Source: Verrucomicrobiota bacterium
Lineage (GTDB): Bacteria; Verrucomicrobiota; Verrucomicrobiia; CAIQCK01
Assembly: GCA_016222825.1 (NCBI GenBank)
Contig: JACRQF010000015.1
Span: 1 to 64,000 of the forward strand
Reading direction: 5' to 3'
DNA length: 64,000 bases
Part shown: in pieces, positions 36,164-44,628 of the stretch
Layout of the letters: the number at the start of each line of letters is the position of its first letter
How positions within the stretch are numbered: the first letter of the stretch is position 1
Made by a program: the position numbers and the translations under genes
The notes under the pieces: generated by a model
Told to the model about the DNA's origin: nothing
Seen by the model: only the letters and a program-made list of their open reading frames with translations
The model's database searches: none

Positions 36164-37624
36164 ATGAAACATTTGCCCCTGGCCCCTGCTTTACTCGCCG
36201 TCGTTGTCCTGATTTCCGGATGCGCCACCACCGACAGCGGACCGGGCGCATCATCCGCGCAACGACGCCGCGTGGCCCAGCTCGGCGTGCTGGCGCAATT
36301 GCCGCCTTACTACGGGCCGAAGAAGCTCGTGGCGGTCATGGATTTCCAGAACAAGTCCAACTACAAGGGCAAGCTGGAACTGGGCACGGGCATGGCCGAC
36401 TCGTTGACCGATGCGATCGTTCGCAGCGAGCGGTTCATCGTGGTCGAACGCCAGCAAATCCGCGACGTGCTCAAGGAGCAGGACTTCGCCCAGACCGGTC
36501 GCACCGTCGAGGCCAGCGCGCCCAAAATCGGACGGGTGTTGAACACGCAGGCCATGATCTTTGGCTCCGTGGTGGATTTCAGCGAGACACAGCAGCAGAA
36601 CCAGGGCTTCGCCTACGAGGGAATCGCGCTGAGTTTTGCTCACGCGGAAGCCAAGGTGACCATCGCGATCCGGCTGGTGGACTCGACGACCGGACAGGTG
36701 CTCGACAGCCAGCAGGTGCAGGGCAAGGCGGAGAAGCGCGCGATAGGCATTGCCTACTCGGAGAAGGATTTCAAGTTCGGCACATCCGCCTTTGCGAAGA
36801 CGCCACTGGGTCAGGCCACACAGGAGGCGATTGACAAGGCGGTGGTGTTCATCTGCCAGCGAATGGAAAAGGTGCCGTGGGAAGGCCGCGTCATCGAGGC
36901 CAAAGGCGGCGACATCTACGTCAACGCCGGCGAGGAGAAGGGCATCGCCGCGGGCGACTGTTTCACGGTCTTCCACGAAGGCGAAGCGATCGTTGACCCG
37001 ACCACCGGCCTGCAACTCGGCGCGCCCCGCAAGGAAATCGGCGCTCTCGAGGTGACCGAAGTGCAGCCGAAGTTCTCCATCGCAAAAGTCATCCGGGGAA
37101 CCGGCTTTGCCCGCAAGGATGTGGTGTGTTTCGTGCCCGCGGCGCAGGTCAAGGGCGCACCGCCCGTCGCGACCAAGGCCGTGCCGCCGCCGACCGACAC
37201 GCCCCGCGTGACCAAAGCGCGTGAATTGCTCAGCCGCAATGATCGTGGCGGCGCCCTGCGCGAGGTGGATGGCGCCTTGAAAGAGAACCCGAATGACGCG
37301 GCCGCCGCCATGTTGAAGGTGCAGTTGGAATTGACGCGCAAAAACTTCCGCGCCGTCGCTCCAGCCGCGGCGCATCTGGCTTCACTGCGCGCCGACGATC
37401 CCGCCGCGCTGTTGCTGGCCGCGCGTTCACAGTCTGATGCCGGCGATTTTGGCGGGGCAGTCACCACGCTCAACCGTTTGCTGACCCTGGAGCCGAATCA
37501 TGTCGAAGCGCTGGTTCTGCGAAGCCAGGTTTTGGCCGAAACCGGCGATGGCAAGGGTTCCTACCGCGACATGCGCCGCGCCATCAATCTCGGCTATCAG
37601 TCGCCCACGGCAGGAGGAATGTGA
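36164..37624 (+). CDS. CsgG-like lipoprotein with C-terminal TPR repeats
   Basis: 486 aa. Lipoprotein signal with lipobox LISGCA (Cys20). Residues 50-230 match the CsgG/curli-assembly fold: LVAVMDFQNKSNYKGKLELG, GMADSLTDAIVRSERFIVVERQQI, IGRVLNTQAMIFGSVVDFSE, AIRLVDSTTGQVLDSQQVQG. A small beta domain follows (240-330, IYVNAGEEKGIAAGDCF, as in FlgT-like proteins). The C-terminus (350-480) is three tetratricopeptide repeats (ARELLSRNDRGGALREVDGAL, GDFGGAVTTLNRLLTLEPNH). CsgG itself forms an outer-membrane channel; TPR-bearing relatives more likely serve as periplasmic assembly factors. Flanked by duplicated PQQ-gene ends. Confidence 0.85.
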   Translation: MKHLPLAPALLAVVVLISGCATTDSGPGASSAQRRRVAQLGVLAQLPPYYGPKKLVAVMDFQNKSNYKGKLELGTGMADSLTDAIVRSERFIVVERQQIRDVLKEQDFAQTGRTVEASAPKIGRVLNTQAMIFGSVVDFSETQQQNQGFAYEGIALSFAHAEAKVTIAIRLVDSTTGQVLDSQQVQGKAEKRAIGIAYSEKDFKFGTSAFAKTPLGQATQEAIDKAVVFICQRMEKVPWEGRVIEAKGGDIYVNAGEEKGIAAGDCFTVFHEGEAIVDPTTGLQLGAPRKEIGALEVTEVQPKFSIAKVIRGTGFARKDVVCFVPAAQVKGAPPVATKAVPPPTDTPRVTKARELLSRNDRGGALREVDGALKENPNDAAAAMLKVQLELTRKNFRAVAPAAAHLASLRADDPAALLLAARSQSDAGDFGGAVTTLNRLLTLEPNHVEALVLRSQVLAETGDGKGSYRDMRRAINLGYQSPTAGGM

Positions 37625-37692
37625 GGAAAAAGCTGAAGGTTGAAGGCGCAGAAAGTGGTGGCGAACCGACTCTATCTTTTATCCTTTAGCCT

Positions 37693-38943
37693 TTACTTGC
37701 CGATGCAGTAGAGATTGCCGAGCGTGCGGATGAAAATCTGGCCGCGGCTGATGGCGGGAGAGGCGTAGCAGGATTCCTTTTCTTCGCCGAGCGGATTGGT
37801 GGCGACCAGTTCGAACTTCGGCGCGGCTTTGACAACGTAGGTGTTGCTGTCGTCGTCGAGGAAGTAAAGCAGGTTGCCGGCGCGCACGGGCGAGGGCCAG
37901 TGGTGGCGGCCGAGCCGTTCGCGCCAGAGACACTTGCCGGTTTTTGCCTCCAGGCAGCTCGCGTAACCCACATCGGACACGACGAAGAAATACGGCCCGC
38001 ACGCGATGGGCGACGGCACGTAGGAGACGGGCTTCGCGTCCAGCTTGTCGTGCCAGGCGATGTGGGTGTTGGTAATGTTGCCCGTGCCGTCCGGCCGGAT
38101 GCCGACGAAGTGGCGCTCCGGGAAACCACCGGTGATGAAGAAGATGCCTTCGGCGAAGACGGGGCTGGCGACGAACTGCTCGGTGGGGCCGTCCATGATC
38201 CAGTGTTGTTTGCCGGTGGCGGGATCGTAACTGGCGACACACTTGCTGCCGCTGAGGACCATCTGGGTCTTGCCGGCGGCCTCGACGATGATTGGCGTGC
38301 AGTAGGAACGCGTGCGGTTTGGCCGGTCCGTGCGCCAGCGTTCGACGCCGGTGTCCTTCTCATACGCCACGATCCAGGCCACGTCGTCCTGGTCGCAGTT
38401 GAGGATGACGAGGTTCTTGTAGAGCACCGGCGAACTACAGAAGCCGTGTTTGGAGGCGAAGGTGCCGGGCGACTTGCGCCAGAGTTCCTTGCCGTCCATG
38501 TCGTAGCAGGCAATGACGATGTTTGGCGTCTGCAGGAAGGCGACCCAGACGCGCCGGCCGTCGGTGGCGGGCGTGCCGCTGGCGTGGCTGTTGAGGCGGT
38601 TCATTTTCTCTGGCGGCGACGTCAGCACGGTCCGCTGCCAGAGCGTCTTGCCGTTGCGCCGGTCGAGGCAGAGCAGCACGCGCTTCTCGCCGTCGGGAAC
38701 GTAGGTCGTCACGAAAAGACGGTCGCCCCAAATGACGGGTGAAGAATGGCCCCAGCCGGGGATGGCGACCTTCCAAGCGATGTTCTGCGTGCCGTTGGTG
38801 CCGCTGCTCCAGCGCGTGGGGATGTTCGTCTCGTCGGAAACACCGTCGAGTTGCGACCCGCGCCAGCACGGCCAGTCGCTGGCGAAGGCGGTGGTGGCAA
38901 GAACGGTGGCGGCGATTCCGAGACGTTTCAGGTTGATGAACAT
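37693..38943 (-). CDS. Secreted PQQ-binding-like beta-propeller protein
   Basis: 416 aa. Signal peptide 1-21. Tandem propeller blades with the WXGxxxG-type pattern: SDWPCWRGSQLDGVSDET, AWKVAIPGWGHSSPVIWGDRLFVTT, VLLCLDRRNGKTLWQR, GTPATDGRRVWVAF, YEKDTGVERWRTDR, SPAISRGQIFIRTL. This outer-membrane-assembly (BamB)-like family is highly expanded in PVC bacteria, where most members are not enzymes and have no known ligand. No PQQ ligands can be assigned. Its 3' end is duplicated at 36008-36091. Confidence 0.9.
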   Translation of the reverse strand: MFINLKRLGIAATVLATTAFASDWPCWRGSQLDGVSDETNIPTRWSSGTNGTQNIAWKVAIPGWGHSSPVIWGDRLFVTTYVPDGEKRVLLCLDRRNGKTLWQRTVLTSPPEKMNRLNSHASGTPATDGRRVWVAFLQTPNIVIACYDMDGKELWRKSPGTFASKHGFCSSPVLYKNLVILNCDQDDVAWIVAYEKDTGVERWRTDRPNRTRSYCTPIIVEAAGKTQMVLSGSKCVASYDPATGKQHWIMDGPTEQFVASPVFAEGIFFITGGFPERHFVGIRPDGTGNITNTHIAWHDKLDAKPVSYVPSPIACGPYFFVVSDVGYASCLEAKTGKCLWRERLGRHHWPSPVRAGNLLYFLDDDSNTYVVKAAPKFELVATNPLGEEKESCYASPAISRGQIFIRTLGNLYCIGK

Positions 38944-39023
38944 GGCCGCGGAGTTTACCGGAAGCCGGCGGAAAGTGGATGAAAAAACTTCAGACCGACT
39001 CCCAAGGCAACCGAACCGCCGGC

Positions 39024-39860
39024 TCAGACGTAAACCTTCTTCAAATACTCAATGGCCTGGCGGGCGATGGTTTCGGGGTCGGGATCGTATTTGAAGACTT
39101 CCACGGAGACGTAGCCGTCGTAGCCGATCTCGTGCAGCGCGGCGACAAACGGCTTGTGGTCGAGGCCGCTGGTGTTGGGGCCGCGCAGGTTCGGGTCGTT
39201 GGCGTGGAAGTGGCGGACGACGCCGCGCGATTCGCGGATGATGTCCGGCAACGGCCGGCCTTCGTCGCACATCGCCTTCACGTCGAGGTGCAGCATGAAG
39301 TTCGGGCAGTTCACCATGCTGACAAGCTGGCGGCCGTGCTTGGCGGTGTTGATGAAGTTGGTGTCGCCGCGGCCGAGCGGCTCGATGGCGATGGTGACGC
39401 CGCGCGCAGCGGCCCGCGGCATGACGGAACGGAAAACGCCGGCGGCGAACTCCATGCCCTGTTCGATGGTCACGCCGTCCTTCAAGTCGCGCTGCTTCGG
39501 CGAACCCCAGACCATGACCTTGCCGCCGAGGTCGGCGCAAAAATCAATCAGCGCCTCGGCATACTGCGCAGTGGCTTTGCGGACGGCGCGGTCGGGCGAG
39601 GTGAGGTGGAAACCTTCTGTGAACGCCAGCAACCAGTGCAAGCCGATGATCTCGATGCCCGCGGCGGCGGCGGTGTCGCGCATCTTCTTGCGCTCGTCGG
39701 CGGAGAGCTTGCGGACGTCGCGGGTGAAGGTGAAGGGGGCGAGTTCCAGCCCGTGGAAGCCGAGCTGCGCGGAGAAGCGGCATTGTTTCTCGAACGACCA
39801 GGGTTCCCACGGCATCTTCGCGGCGGGCGCGAAGGTTTCATTGCAGATGGCGTAGCGCAC
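39024..39860 (-). CDS. Sugar phosphate isomerase/epimerase (xylose isomerase-like TIM barrel)
   Basis: 278 aa, cytoplasmic. The barrel's metal-binding residues can be placed: Glu in TIAIEPLGRGDTNF, Asp in MLHLDVKAM, His in HFHANDPN and Glu in YVSVEVFKYD. This is the pattern of hydroxypyruvate isomerase, tagatose epimerase and endonuclease IV relatives. The reaction is a keto-aldose isomerisation or epimerisation of a sugar or inositol; the substrate is unknown. It lies 51 bp downstream of the thioredoxin gene on the same strand. A second, Tat-exported paralogue occurs at 59750-60697. Confidence 0.87.
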   Translation of the reverse strand: MRYAICNETFAPAAKMPWEPWSFEKQCRFSAQLGFHGLELAPFTFTRDVRKLSADERKKMRDTAAAAGIEIIGLHWLLAFTEGFHLTSPDRAVRKATAQYAEALIDFCADLGGKVMVWGSPKQRDLKDGVTIEQGMEFAAGVFRSVMPRAAARGVTIAIEPLGRGDTNFINTAKHGRQLVSMVNCPNFMLHLDVKAMCDEGRPLPDIIRESRGVVRHFHANDPNLRGPNTSGLDHKPFVAALHEIGYDGYVSVEVFKYDPDPETIARQAIEYLKKVYV

Positions 39861-39911
39861 GGCAGATCCTCCTGTCGGGCACGGAGCGGGGAGCGCCGTC
39901 GTGCGGGACGG

Positions 39912-40241
39912 TCAAAGGTTTTCGCTGATCAGCTTCTGGATTTCCTTCTTCGGCTTCGCGCCCACGACTTGCGCGACAACCTGGCCGCCCTTGAACATGA
40001 TCAGCGCCGGGATGCTCGTGACGCGATACTGCGAGGCCAGTTCGCCGGCGTCGTCCACGTTGCACTTGGCGACCTTGGCTTTGCCGGCGAACTCGGCGGC
40101 CACTTCGTCGAGCACGGGGGCGATCATTTTGCAGGGGCCGCACCACGTGGCCCAGAAATCCACGAGCACCGGCAGGGGGGATTTCAACACCTCGGCGTCG
40201 AAATTGGCGGCGGTGATTTGAACGATGTTGGAGCTTGCCAT
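39912..40241 (-). CDS. trxA: Thioredoxin
   Basis: 109 aa, cytoplasmic, normal length for thioredoxin 1. The redox motif WCGPC (Cys34/Cys37) follows VLVDFWAT, the buried Asp lies in LVDFW, and the cis-proline segment is TSIPALIMFKGG. These are all the residues of a catalytically competent thioredoxin. It reduces disulfides in client proteins using electrons from thioredoxin reductase, which is not in the window. The isomerase gene follows 51 bp downstream on the same strand. Confidence 0.97.
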   Translation of the reverse strand: MASSNIVQITAANFDAEVLKSPLPVLVDFWATWCGPCKMIAPVLDEVAAEFAGKAKVAKCNVDDAGELASQYRVTSIPALIMFKGGQVVAQVVGAKPKKEIQKLISENL

Positions 40242-40305
40242 GATTCAGAGTCCTTTGAATGAGGCCGAAGCCACTGAAAAAACTGCTTCCAGCGAAACTT
40301 CGCGT

Positions 40306-40905
40306 CTAGCCCAGATGCGCCTTCAGCAGGAGCCAGACCGCCAGGCCGGAAACGACCATCACCAGGAAACTCAATATCGCGTCCACCAGCGTCGGGCCGC
40401 TCGAAACGACCTGAATTGGCGCAGGCGCCGATGCGGCGGGGCTTGGCGTGGGCGGCGATGGAATCTTGGGGATGTCCGCCGTTTGCAACTTGACCGTGGG
40501 CTTGGCCACTGCCGTGGCTGCGGAGGATGGCGCGGGCACGGCCGCCGGCGAGGCCGCCGTCGGAGGAGGAGCCGCGGCTGCTGCGACGGTGGACGGAACC
40601 TGCCCGACGGGTTGGGCGCGGACGGTTGGCGGCGGAACAACCGGCGCGGCTGCCCTGGTGGCGCCGGGGACGTTGCCGGTGGTCTTCTTCAGCCGCGAGG
40701 TTTCCTTCTTTGAAATGACCGAGGTTTCCTTCTTTGGAATGACCGGCATGGCCGCCACCGTGGCGGGAAGCTTTGTCGGCCCGGCCGTGGCAGCGGGCGC
40801 AGCGCCGGCTGCCGAGGGCGGCACCGGCCGTGGCGGCAACGTGATGCGCACCGTGTCTTTCTTTTCTTGCTTGGCAGCGTCGCCTGTTGAAGGAGTCTCA
40901 GCCAT
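40306..40905 (-). CDS. Pro/Ala-rich tail-anchored membrane protein
   Basis: 199 aa, no recognised family. The first 20 residues are polar. Residues 25-165 are low-complexity Pro/Ala/Thr/Val, with a tandem VIPKKETS / VISKKETS repeat near 67-83. A single hydrophobic helix at the very end (ILSFLVMVVSGLAVWLLLKAHLG) makes it a C-terminally anchored protein. Without a signal peptide the proline-rich part would stay in the cytoplasm, or the protein inserts tail-first. The ATG at 40905 follows an AGAGG ribosome-binding site. It lies 64 bp upstream of trxA on the same strand. Confidence 0.65.
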   Translation of the reverse strand: MAETPSTGDAAKQEKKDTVRITLPPRPVPPSAAGAAPAATAGPTKLPATVAAMPVIPKKETSVISKKETSRLKKTTGNVPGATRAAAPVVPPPTVRAQPVGQVPSTVAAAAAPPPTAASPAAVPAPSSAATAVAKPTVKLQTADIPKIPSPPTPSPAASAPAPIQVVSSGPTLVDAILSFLVMVVSGLAVWLLLKAHLG

Positions 40906-41087
40906 AATAACCTCTCTATTTCGGCGCAGTATAGCCACCGCTCAAGACCTGTCAAAGATTTTCTCCCGGCAGGCGCGGCTCATTTCGTTGGGCGCGTCCA
41001 CTGCGAAAGCCGAAAACGGCCCGCCGATGCACCACTGGCAATCCCGCGCTTGACCGCCAGCGGGCGGCCAGTAATCTGCCCGACAGC

Positions 41088-42098
41088 ATGAAAACACTCC
41101 TTGTCTTTGCTCTGGCCGGCAGCTTCTGCCTCTTGCCCGCCACCGCCCAACAACCCGCCAGCGGCACGCTCGGCACGATCGAGCGGCTCGATCCTGCGCT
41201 CGACAAACTCATCCCGCCCGGCGCGGTCATTGAAAAACTCGCCGAGGGTTTCGACTGGTCCGAAGGCCCCGTGTGGTTGCCAGCCGACGGCTGCGTGCTC
41301 TTTTCCGACGTGCCGCGCAACACGGTCTATAAATGGAAGGCCGGCGCGGGTGTCAGCGTCTTCCTGAAACCGAGCGGCTACACCGACCCGCCGATGCGCG
41401 GCCAGCGCGAGCCCGGCTCCAACGGTCTCACCCTCGATGCCGAGGGCCGGCTGGTCCTGTGCGAGCACGGCGACCGGCGCGTCGCGCGGCTGGAGAAGGA
41501 CGGCCGCAAGACCACGCTCGCCGACCGCTTCGAGGGCAAGCGGTTCAACAGCCCCAACGACCTCGCCTTCAAATCCAACGGCGACCTTTACTTCACCGAC
41601 CCGCCCTATGGCCTGCCGAAACTCAACAACGATCCCGCCAAGGAGCTTCCCTTCAACGGCGTCTATCGGCTCGCCAAAGACGGCGCGCTGACGCTGCTGA
41701 CCAAGGAACTGACCTTCCCGAACGGCCTCGCGTTCTCGCCCGACGAGAAGACGCTCTACGTCGCCAACTCCGACCCGCAGCGTGCGATCTGGATGGCCTT
41801 CGACGTGAAGCCCGACGGCACGCTCGCCAACGGCCGCGTCTTTTTCGATGCCACGCCGCTGCGCAAGGGTCGCAAGGGACTGCCCGACGGCCTGAAAGTG
41901 GATGCTCGCGGCAATGTTTTCGCCACCGGCCCGGGCGGCGTGCTGATCTTCTCGCCCGACGGCAAACATCTGGGCACGCTGAACACCGGCGAAGCCACCG
42001 CCAACTGCGCCTGGGGCGACGACGGCTCCACGCTCTACATCACCGCCGACATGTTCCTGTGTCGCGTCAAGACGACGACAAGCAAACCAAGCCCGTAA
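41088..42098 (+). CDS. Secreted SMP-30/gluconolactonase-family lactonase
   Basis: 336 aa. Signal peptide 1-20 (PATA). Six-bladed propeller with the family's metal site: Glu in AEGFDWSEGPVW, Asn in FNSPNDLAF, Asn near TFPNGLAFSPDEKTLYVAN and Asp in GLPDGLKVDARGNVF. Members hydrolyse sugar lactones such as gluconolactone; secreted homologues are frequent in polysaccharide degraders, where they open lactones formed by sugar oxidation. It is not in an operon; a transposase relic follows it on the same strand. Confidence 0.92.
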   Translation: MKTLLVFALAGSFCLLPATAQQPASGTLGTIERLDPALDKLIPPGAVIEKLAEGFDWSEGPVWLPADGCVLFSDVPRNTVYKWKAGAGVSVFLKPSGYTDPPMRGQREPGSNGLTLDAEGRLVLCEHGDRRVARLEKDGRKTTLADRFEGKRFNSPNDLAFKSNGDLYFTDPPYGLPKLNNDPAKELPFNGVYRLAKDGALTLLTKELTFPNGLAFSPDEKTLYVANSDPQRAIWMAFDVKPDGTLANGRVFFDATPLRKGRKGLPDGLKVDARGNVFATGPGGVLIFSPDGKHLGTLNTGEATANCAWGDDGSTLYITADMFLCRVKTTTSKPSP

Positions 42099-42709
42099 GG
42101 CGCGTCCAACTCGTTCAATCGTTCCTACAGAACTCCGCTTGGATCTGAATTGCTTTACCCGCGTTCAAACGCCGGGCTATTGTCGTGCCGTCCCTAACGC
42201 GGGCCACAGCCTCCATCGCGCCGATTACTTCGTGCCCAACGACGACCCGCTGCACTGCCAGAAAGACACCGCGCGGCTGATCGCCGAGAAAGGCGGCGAC
42301 TACTTCCTGCAAATCAAAGGCAACCAGCCCGCGCTGCTGGCCTGCGCCCGCGGCCAGAACGACGGCGCTCCGTTTTTTTTGTCCAGGCCACCTGTGCGGA
42401 CACGGACGAGTTGAAGGACGCGCCGTGACCCTGGCGGCGGCCGAGCCGATGGCCACGGCCGGGCGTTGATGAACCTGGCGCTGTTGCGCAGTGTCAACCT
42501 GCGGTTGCTCTCCGGCGAGTGGGAAGAGGATGGACTGCCCGCTCGCAAGGAGCGTCTCGCCGCCCATCCCACTGCCACTCTCGCTCTCCTGCGCAAGAAA
42601 CTATGAGTCAAAACCAAACGCCCTGCGGGCCTGGGTTGGCCCCACGGCTCATGATTCACCGCCCAAACATCTGGCGGGCGGGCGGGGTGTCTGCTAGTGT
42701 CCCCGGCCG
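42099..42709. other. 611-bp region holding only a transposase relic
   Basis: Between the lactonase and the GH-like gene there is no intact gene. The stretch 42139-42606 carries disrupted pieces of a transposase. I see no intact terminal inverted repeats. Confidence 0.6.
42139..42606 (+). pseudogene. ISAs1-type transposase relic
   Basis: Two separated pieces in different frames look like one transposase. The first reads LHCQKDTARLIAEKGGDY and FLQIKGNQPALL, the conserved DDE-transposase block of ISAs1 elements (usually LHTQKxTA...VKGNQ). The second, near 42469-42606, reads MNLALLRSVNLRLLSG and ends LRKKL before the stop, like the family's C-terminal NLALLR helix. The catalytic segments between and before them are missing or frame-shifted, so the element is dead. 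It marks past mobile-element activity at this junction. Confidence 0.75.
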
Positions 42710-44509
42710 ATGCAACCGGCAGGGAAAATCTGGCGATGGAAGGCACTGGCGACGGCGTGCGGCGCGCTGGCGCTGGCGGCGCAGGTGGCGGCGGCGGAGC
42801 GGCCGTTGTGGATGGATGACGACGGGATCGTGCTCGCGGAAAGCTGGCGGTCGCCGGCGCATCGCGCGCGGGCGCTGGGGCGGACGGATTTGATCCTGCC
42901 GGCGAGCGAGGAGGAAGGGTTCCGGCGCGAGCACAGCCCGGAGATGATGGAGGAGTTGAAGAAGCTCGGCGTCACGACGGTGCTGACGCATTACTACGAA
43001 GGGTTCGGCCCCAAGGGGGAGGAAGCGGGGATGAAAGATGCGCGCACGCTCGCCGCGATGGCGCGCAAGGCCGGGTTGCGCGTCGGCGCTTACATCGGCG
43101 GCACGCTGGGCTGGGAGTCGCTGTTGAAGGAGATTCCTGAGTCTGGTTCATGGCAGGCGGCGACCCCCGACGGCCAGCCGATGCTGGAAGACGCGAAGGA
43201 GCCGTTCCGCCGTCTGACGGCGTTTCTTCGTCCGGCTTACAGCGATCATCTGGAACGCATCATCCGCCGCGCGGTGATGGAGATGGGACCCGACATGGTT
43301 TACTTCGACCATGTCGGCCTCGGCAACGACAGTTGGGACAAGTTCACGGCCGCGCAATTTCAGGATTTCCTGGCGGAGCGGGGTTTCAAGGAAACCATCC
43401 GCGTCAAATTGCCGCCGGCGGCGAAGCCGGACGATCCGCTGAGCCGGGCGTGGGTGGATTTCCGCATCAAATGCACGGTCGAGCATTTCCGCCGGTTGGC
43501 GCGGTTCGTGAGCAGCCTCAACCCGCAATGCGTCGTTGCCTGCAATCCGGGCGGCGTGGACAACGACAGCGCGTCGCTTCGCGGCGTGGATCATCCGCAG
43601 CTTCTCGCGTTCAGCCACGCGTTTCGGGGCGAGGCGACGAAGCCGGGCTGGGGCAACAACCGCGCCGTGACGCGCATCCGCTCGTTGAAGACCGGCCAGG
43701 CGTCCGGCAACACGACGCTGCTTGATTGTGAGACGCCGCTGGAACTGGCCGAGAGCATGGCGTTCAACCTGCACAGCCTCGGCAGCATCGCGTGGTTTGA
43801 GAACGGCCAGTTGCTGCCGCCGCGCGCGCGCATGGGCCGAATCAGCCCGTTCCTGAAGTCGTATCTGGATTTCCACCGGGCGCGCGCGGAGTTTTATCGC
43901 GGCGCGACGCGGGCGACGGACGTGGCAGTGCTTCGGACGTATGAAACGTTCGCGCACGGCAACGAAACGAAACGGCGCGCCATCAGCGACGCCGAGCAGG
44001 CGCTGATCGAATCGCAGACGCCGTTCGCGATTCTGTTCGACCAGAACTGGGACAACCTCGACACGCACCAGGCGGTCGTGGCGCCCGACGAGAGCGACCT
44101 GTCCCCGGCACAGCGCAAGCAGCTCGACGCCTTCAAGGCGCGCGGCGGCGAGGTGATTCCTGCGGCGACGTTGCAGGGCGACCCGCAGCGCGCGCGGGAA
44201 CGGCTGCGCGAGCGGGTGCGCGTGCAGGTGACGGCGCCGTCCGCGGTGGCTGCGGAAGTGACCGAGCGGCGCATGGTGCCGCAGGTGCGCGTGCATCTGG
44301 TCAACTACCGCATCGAGCAGCCGGTGAAGAACATTTCAGTGACGGTCCGCGCCGGCCGGCTGTCGCGTCCGCTGCAGGCCGAGTATTGGAATCCGCTGAA
44401 TCCCAAGCCGACGCCGTTGAAGCTGACACGCACGGGCAATCAGTTGCGGGTGACGGTGCCGCAGTTGGACATCTACGGTCTGATCGTGTTCAGCGGCGTG
44501 ATGTTGTGA
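42710..44509 (+). CDS. Putative secreted glycoside hydrolase-like TIM-barrel protein
   Basis: 599 aa. Signal peptide about 1-29 (QVAAAE). The N-terminal barrel shows MEELKKLGVTTVLTHYYEGFGPKGEEAGM, AGLRVGAYIGGTLGW, MGPDMVYFDHVGLGNDSWDKF and LNPQCVVACNPGGVDND. The Asp of YFDHVG sits where GH29/GH42-like barrels carry a catalytic acid. Residues 430-490 resemble a beta-galactosidase trimerisation (Rossmann-like) domain (FAILFDQNWDN, VVAPDESDLSPAQRKQLDAFKARGGEV), and the end is a beta-sandwich. I cannot assign it to a numbered GH family. Action on an external glycan is inferred from the signal and fold. Confidence 0.68.
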   Translation: MQPAGKIWRWKALATACGALALAAQVAAAERPLWMDDDGIVLAESWRSPAHRARALGRTDLILPASEEEGFRREHSPEMMEELKKLGVTTVLTHYYEGFGPKGEEAGMKDARTLAAMARKAGLRVGAYIGGTLGWESLLKEIPESGSWQAATPDGQPMLEDAKEPFRRLTAFLRPAYSDHLERIIRRAVMEMGPDMVYFDHVGLGNDSWDKFTAAQFQDFLAERGFKETIRVKLPPAAKPDDPLSRAWVDFRIKCTVEHFRRLARFVSSLNPQCVVACNPGGVDNDSASLRGVDHPQLLAFSHAFRGEATKPGWGNNRAVTRIRSLKTGQASGNTTLLDCETPLELAESMAFNLHSLGSIAWFENGQLLPPRARMGRISPFLKSYLDFHRARAEFYRGATRATDVAVLRTYETFAHGNETKRRAISDAEQALIESQTPFAILFDQNWDNLDTHQAVVAPDESDLSPAQRKQLDAFKARGGEVIPAATLQGDPQRARERLRERVRVQVTAPSAVAAEVTERRMVPQVRVHLVNYRIEQPVKNISVTVRAGRLSRPLQAEYWNPLNPKPTPLKLTRTGNQLRVTVPQLDIYGLIVFSGVML

Positions 44510-44628
44510 GCGAATCCCCGTTTGACTTCCCGGCAACCGTGTCGTTACATCGCACGTCGAAAAACGCGGGCGCGAAACACGCGCCGTTTTCAGAAGACAA
44601 GGTTTTTATCCGGTAAATCCAGTTTCTT

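Noticed and set aside
40959-41000. Third copy of dispersed repeat family B near CTCATTTCGTTGGGCGCGT
   Set aside because: Only a partial word match in a different order; not enough to call a copy.
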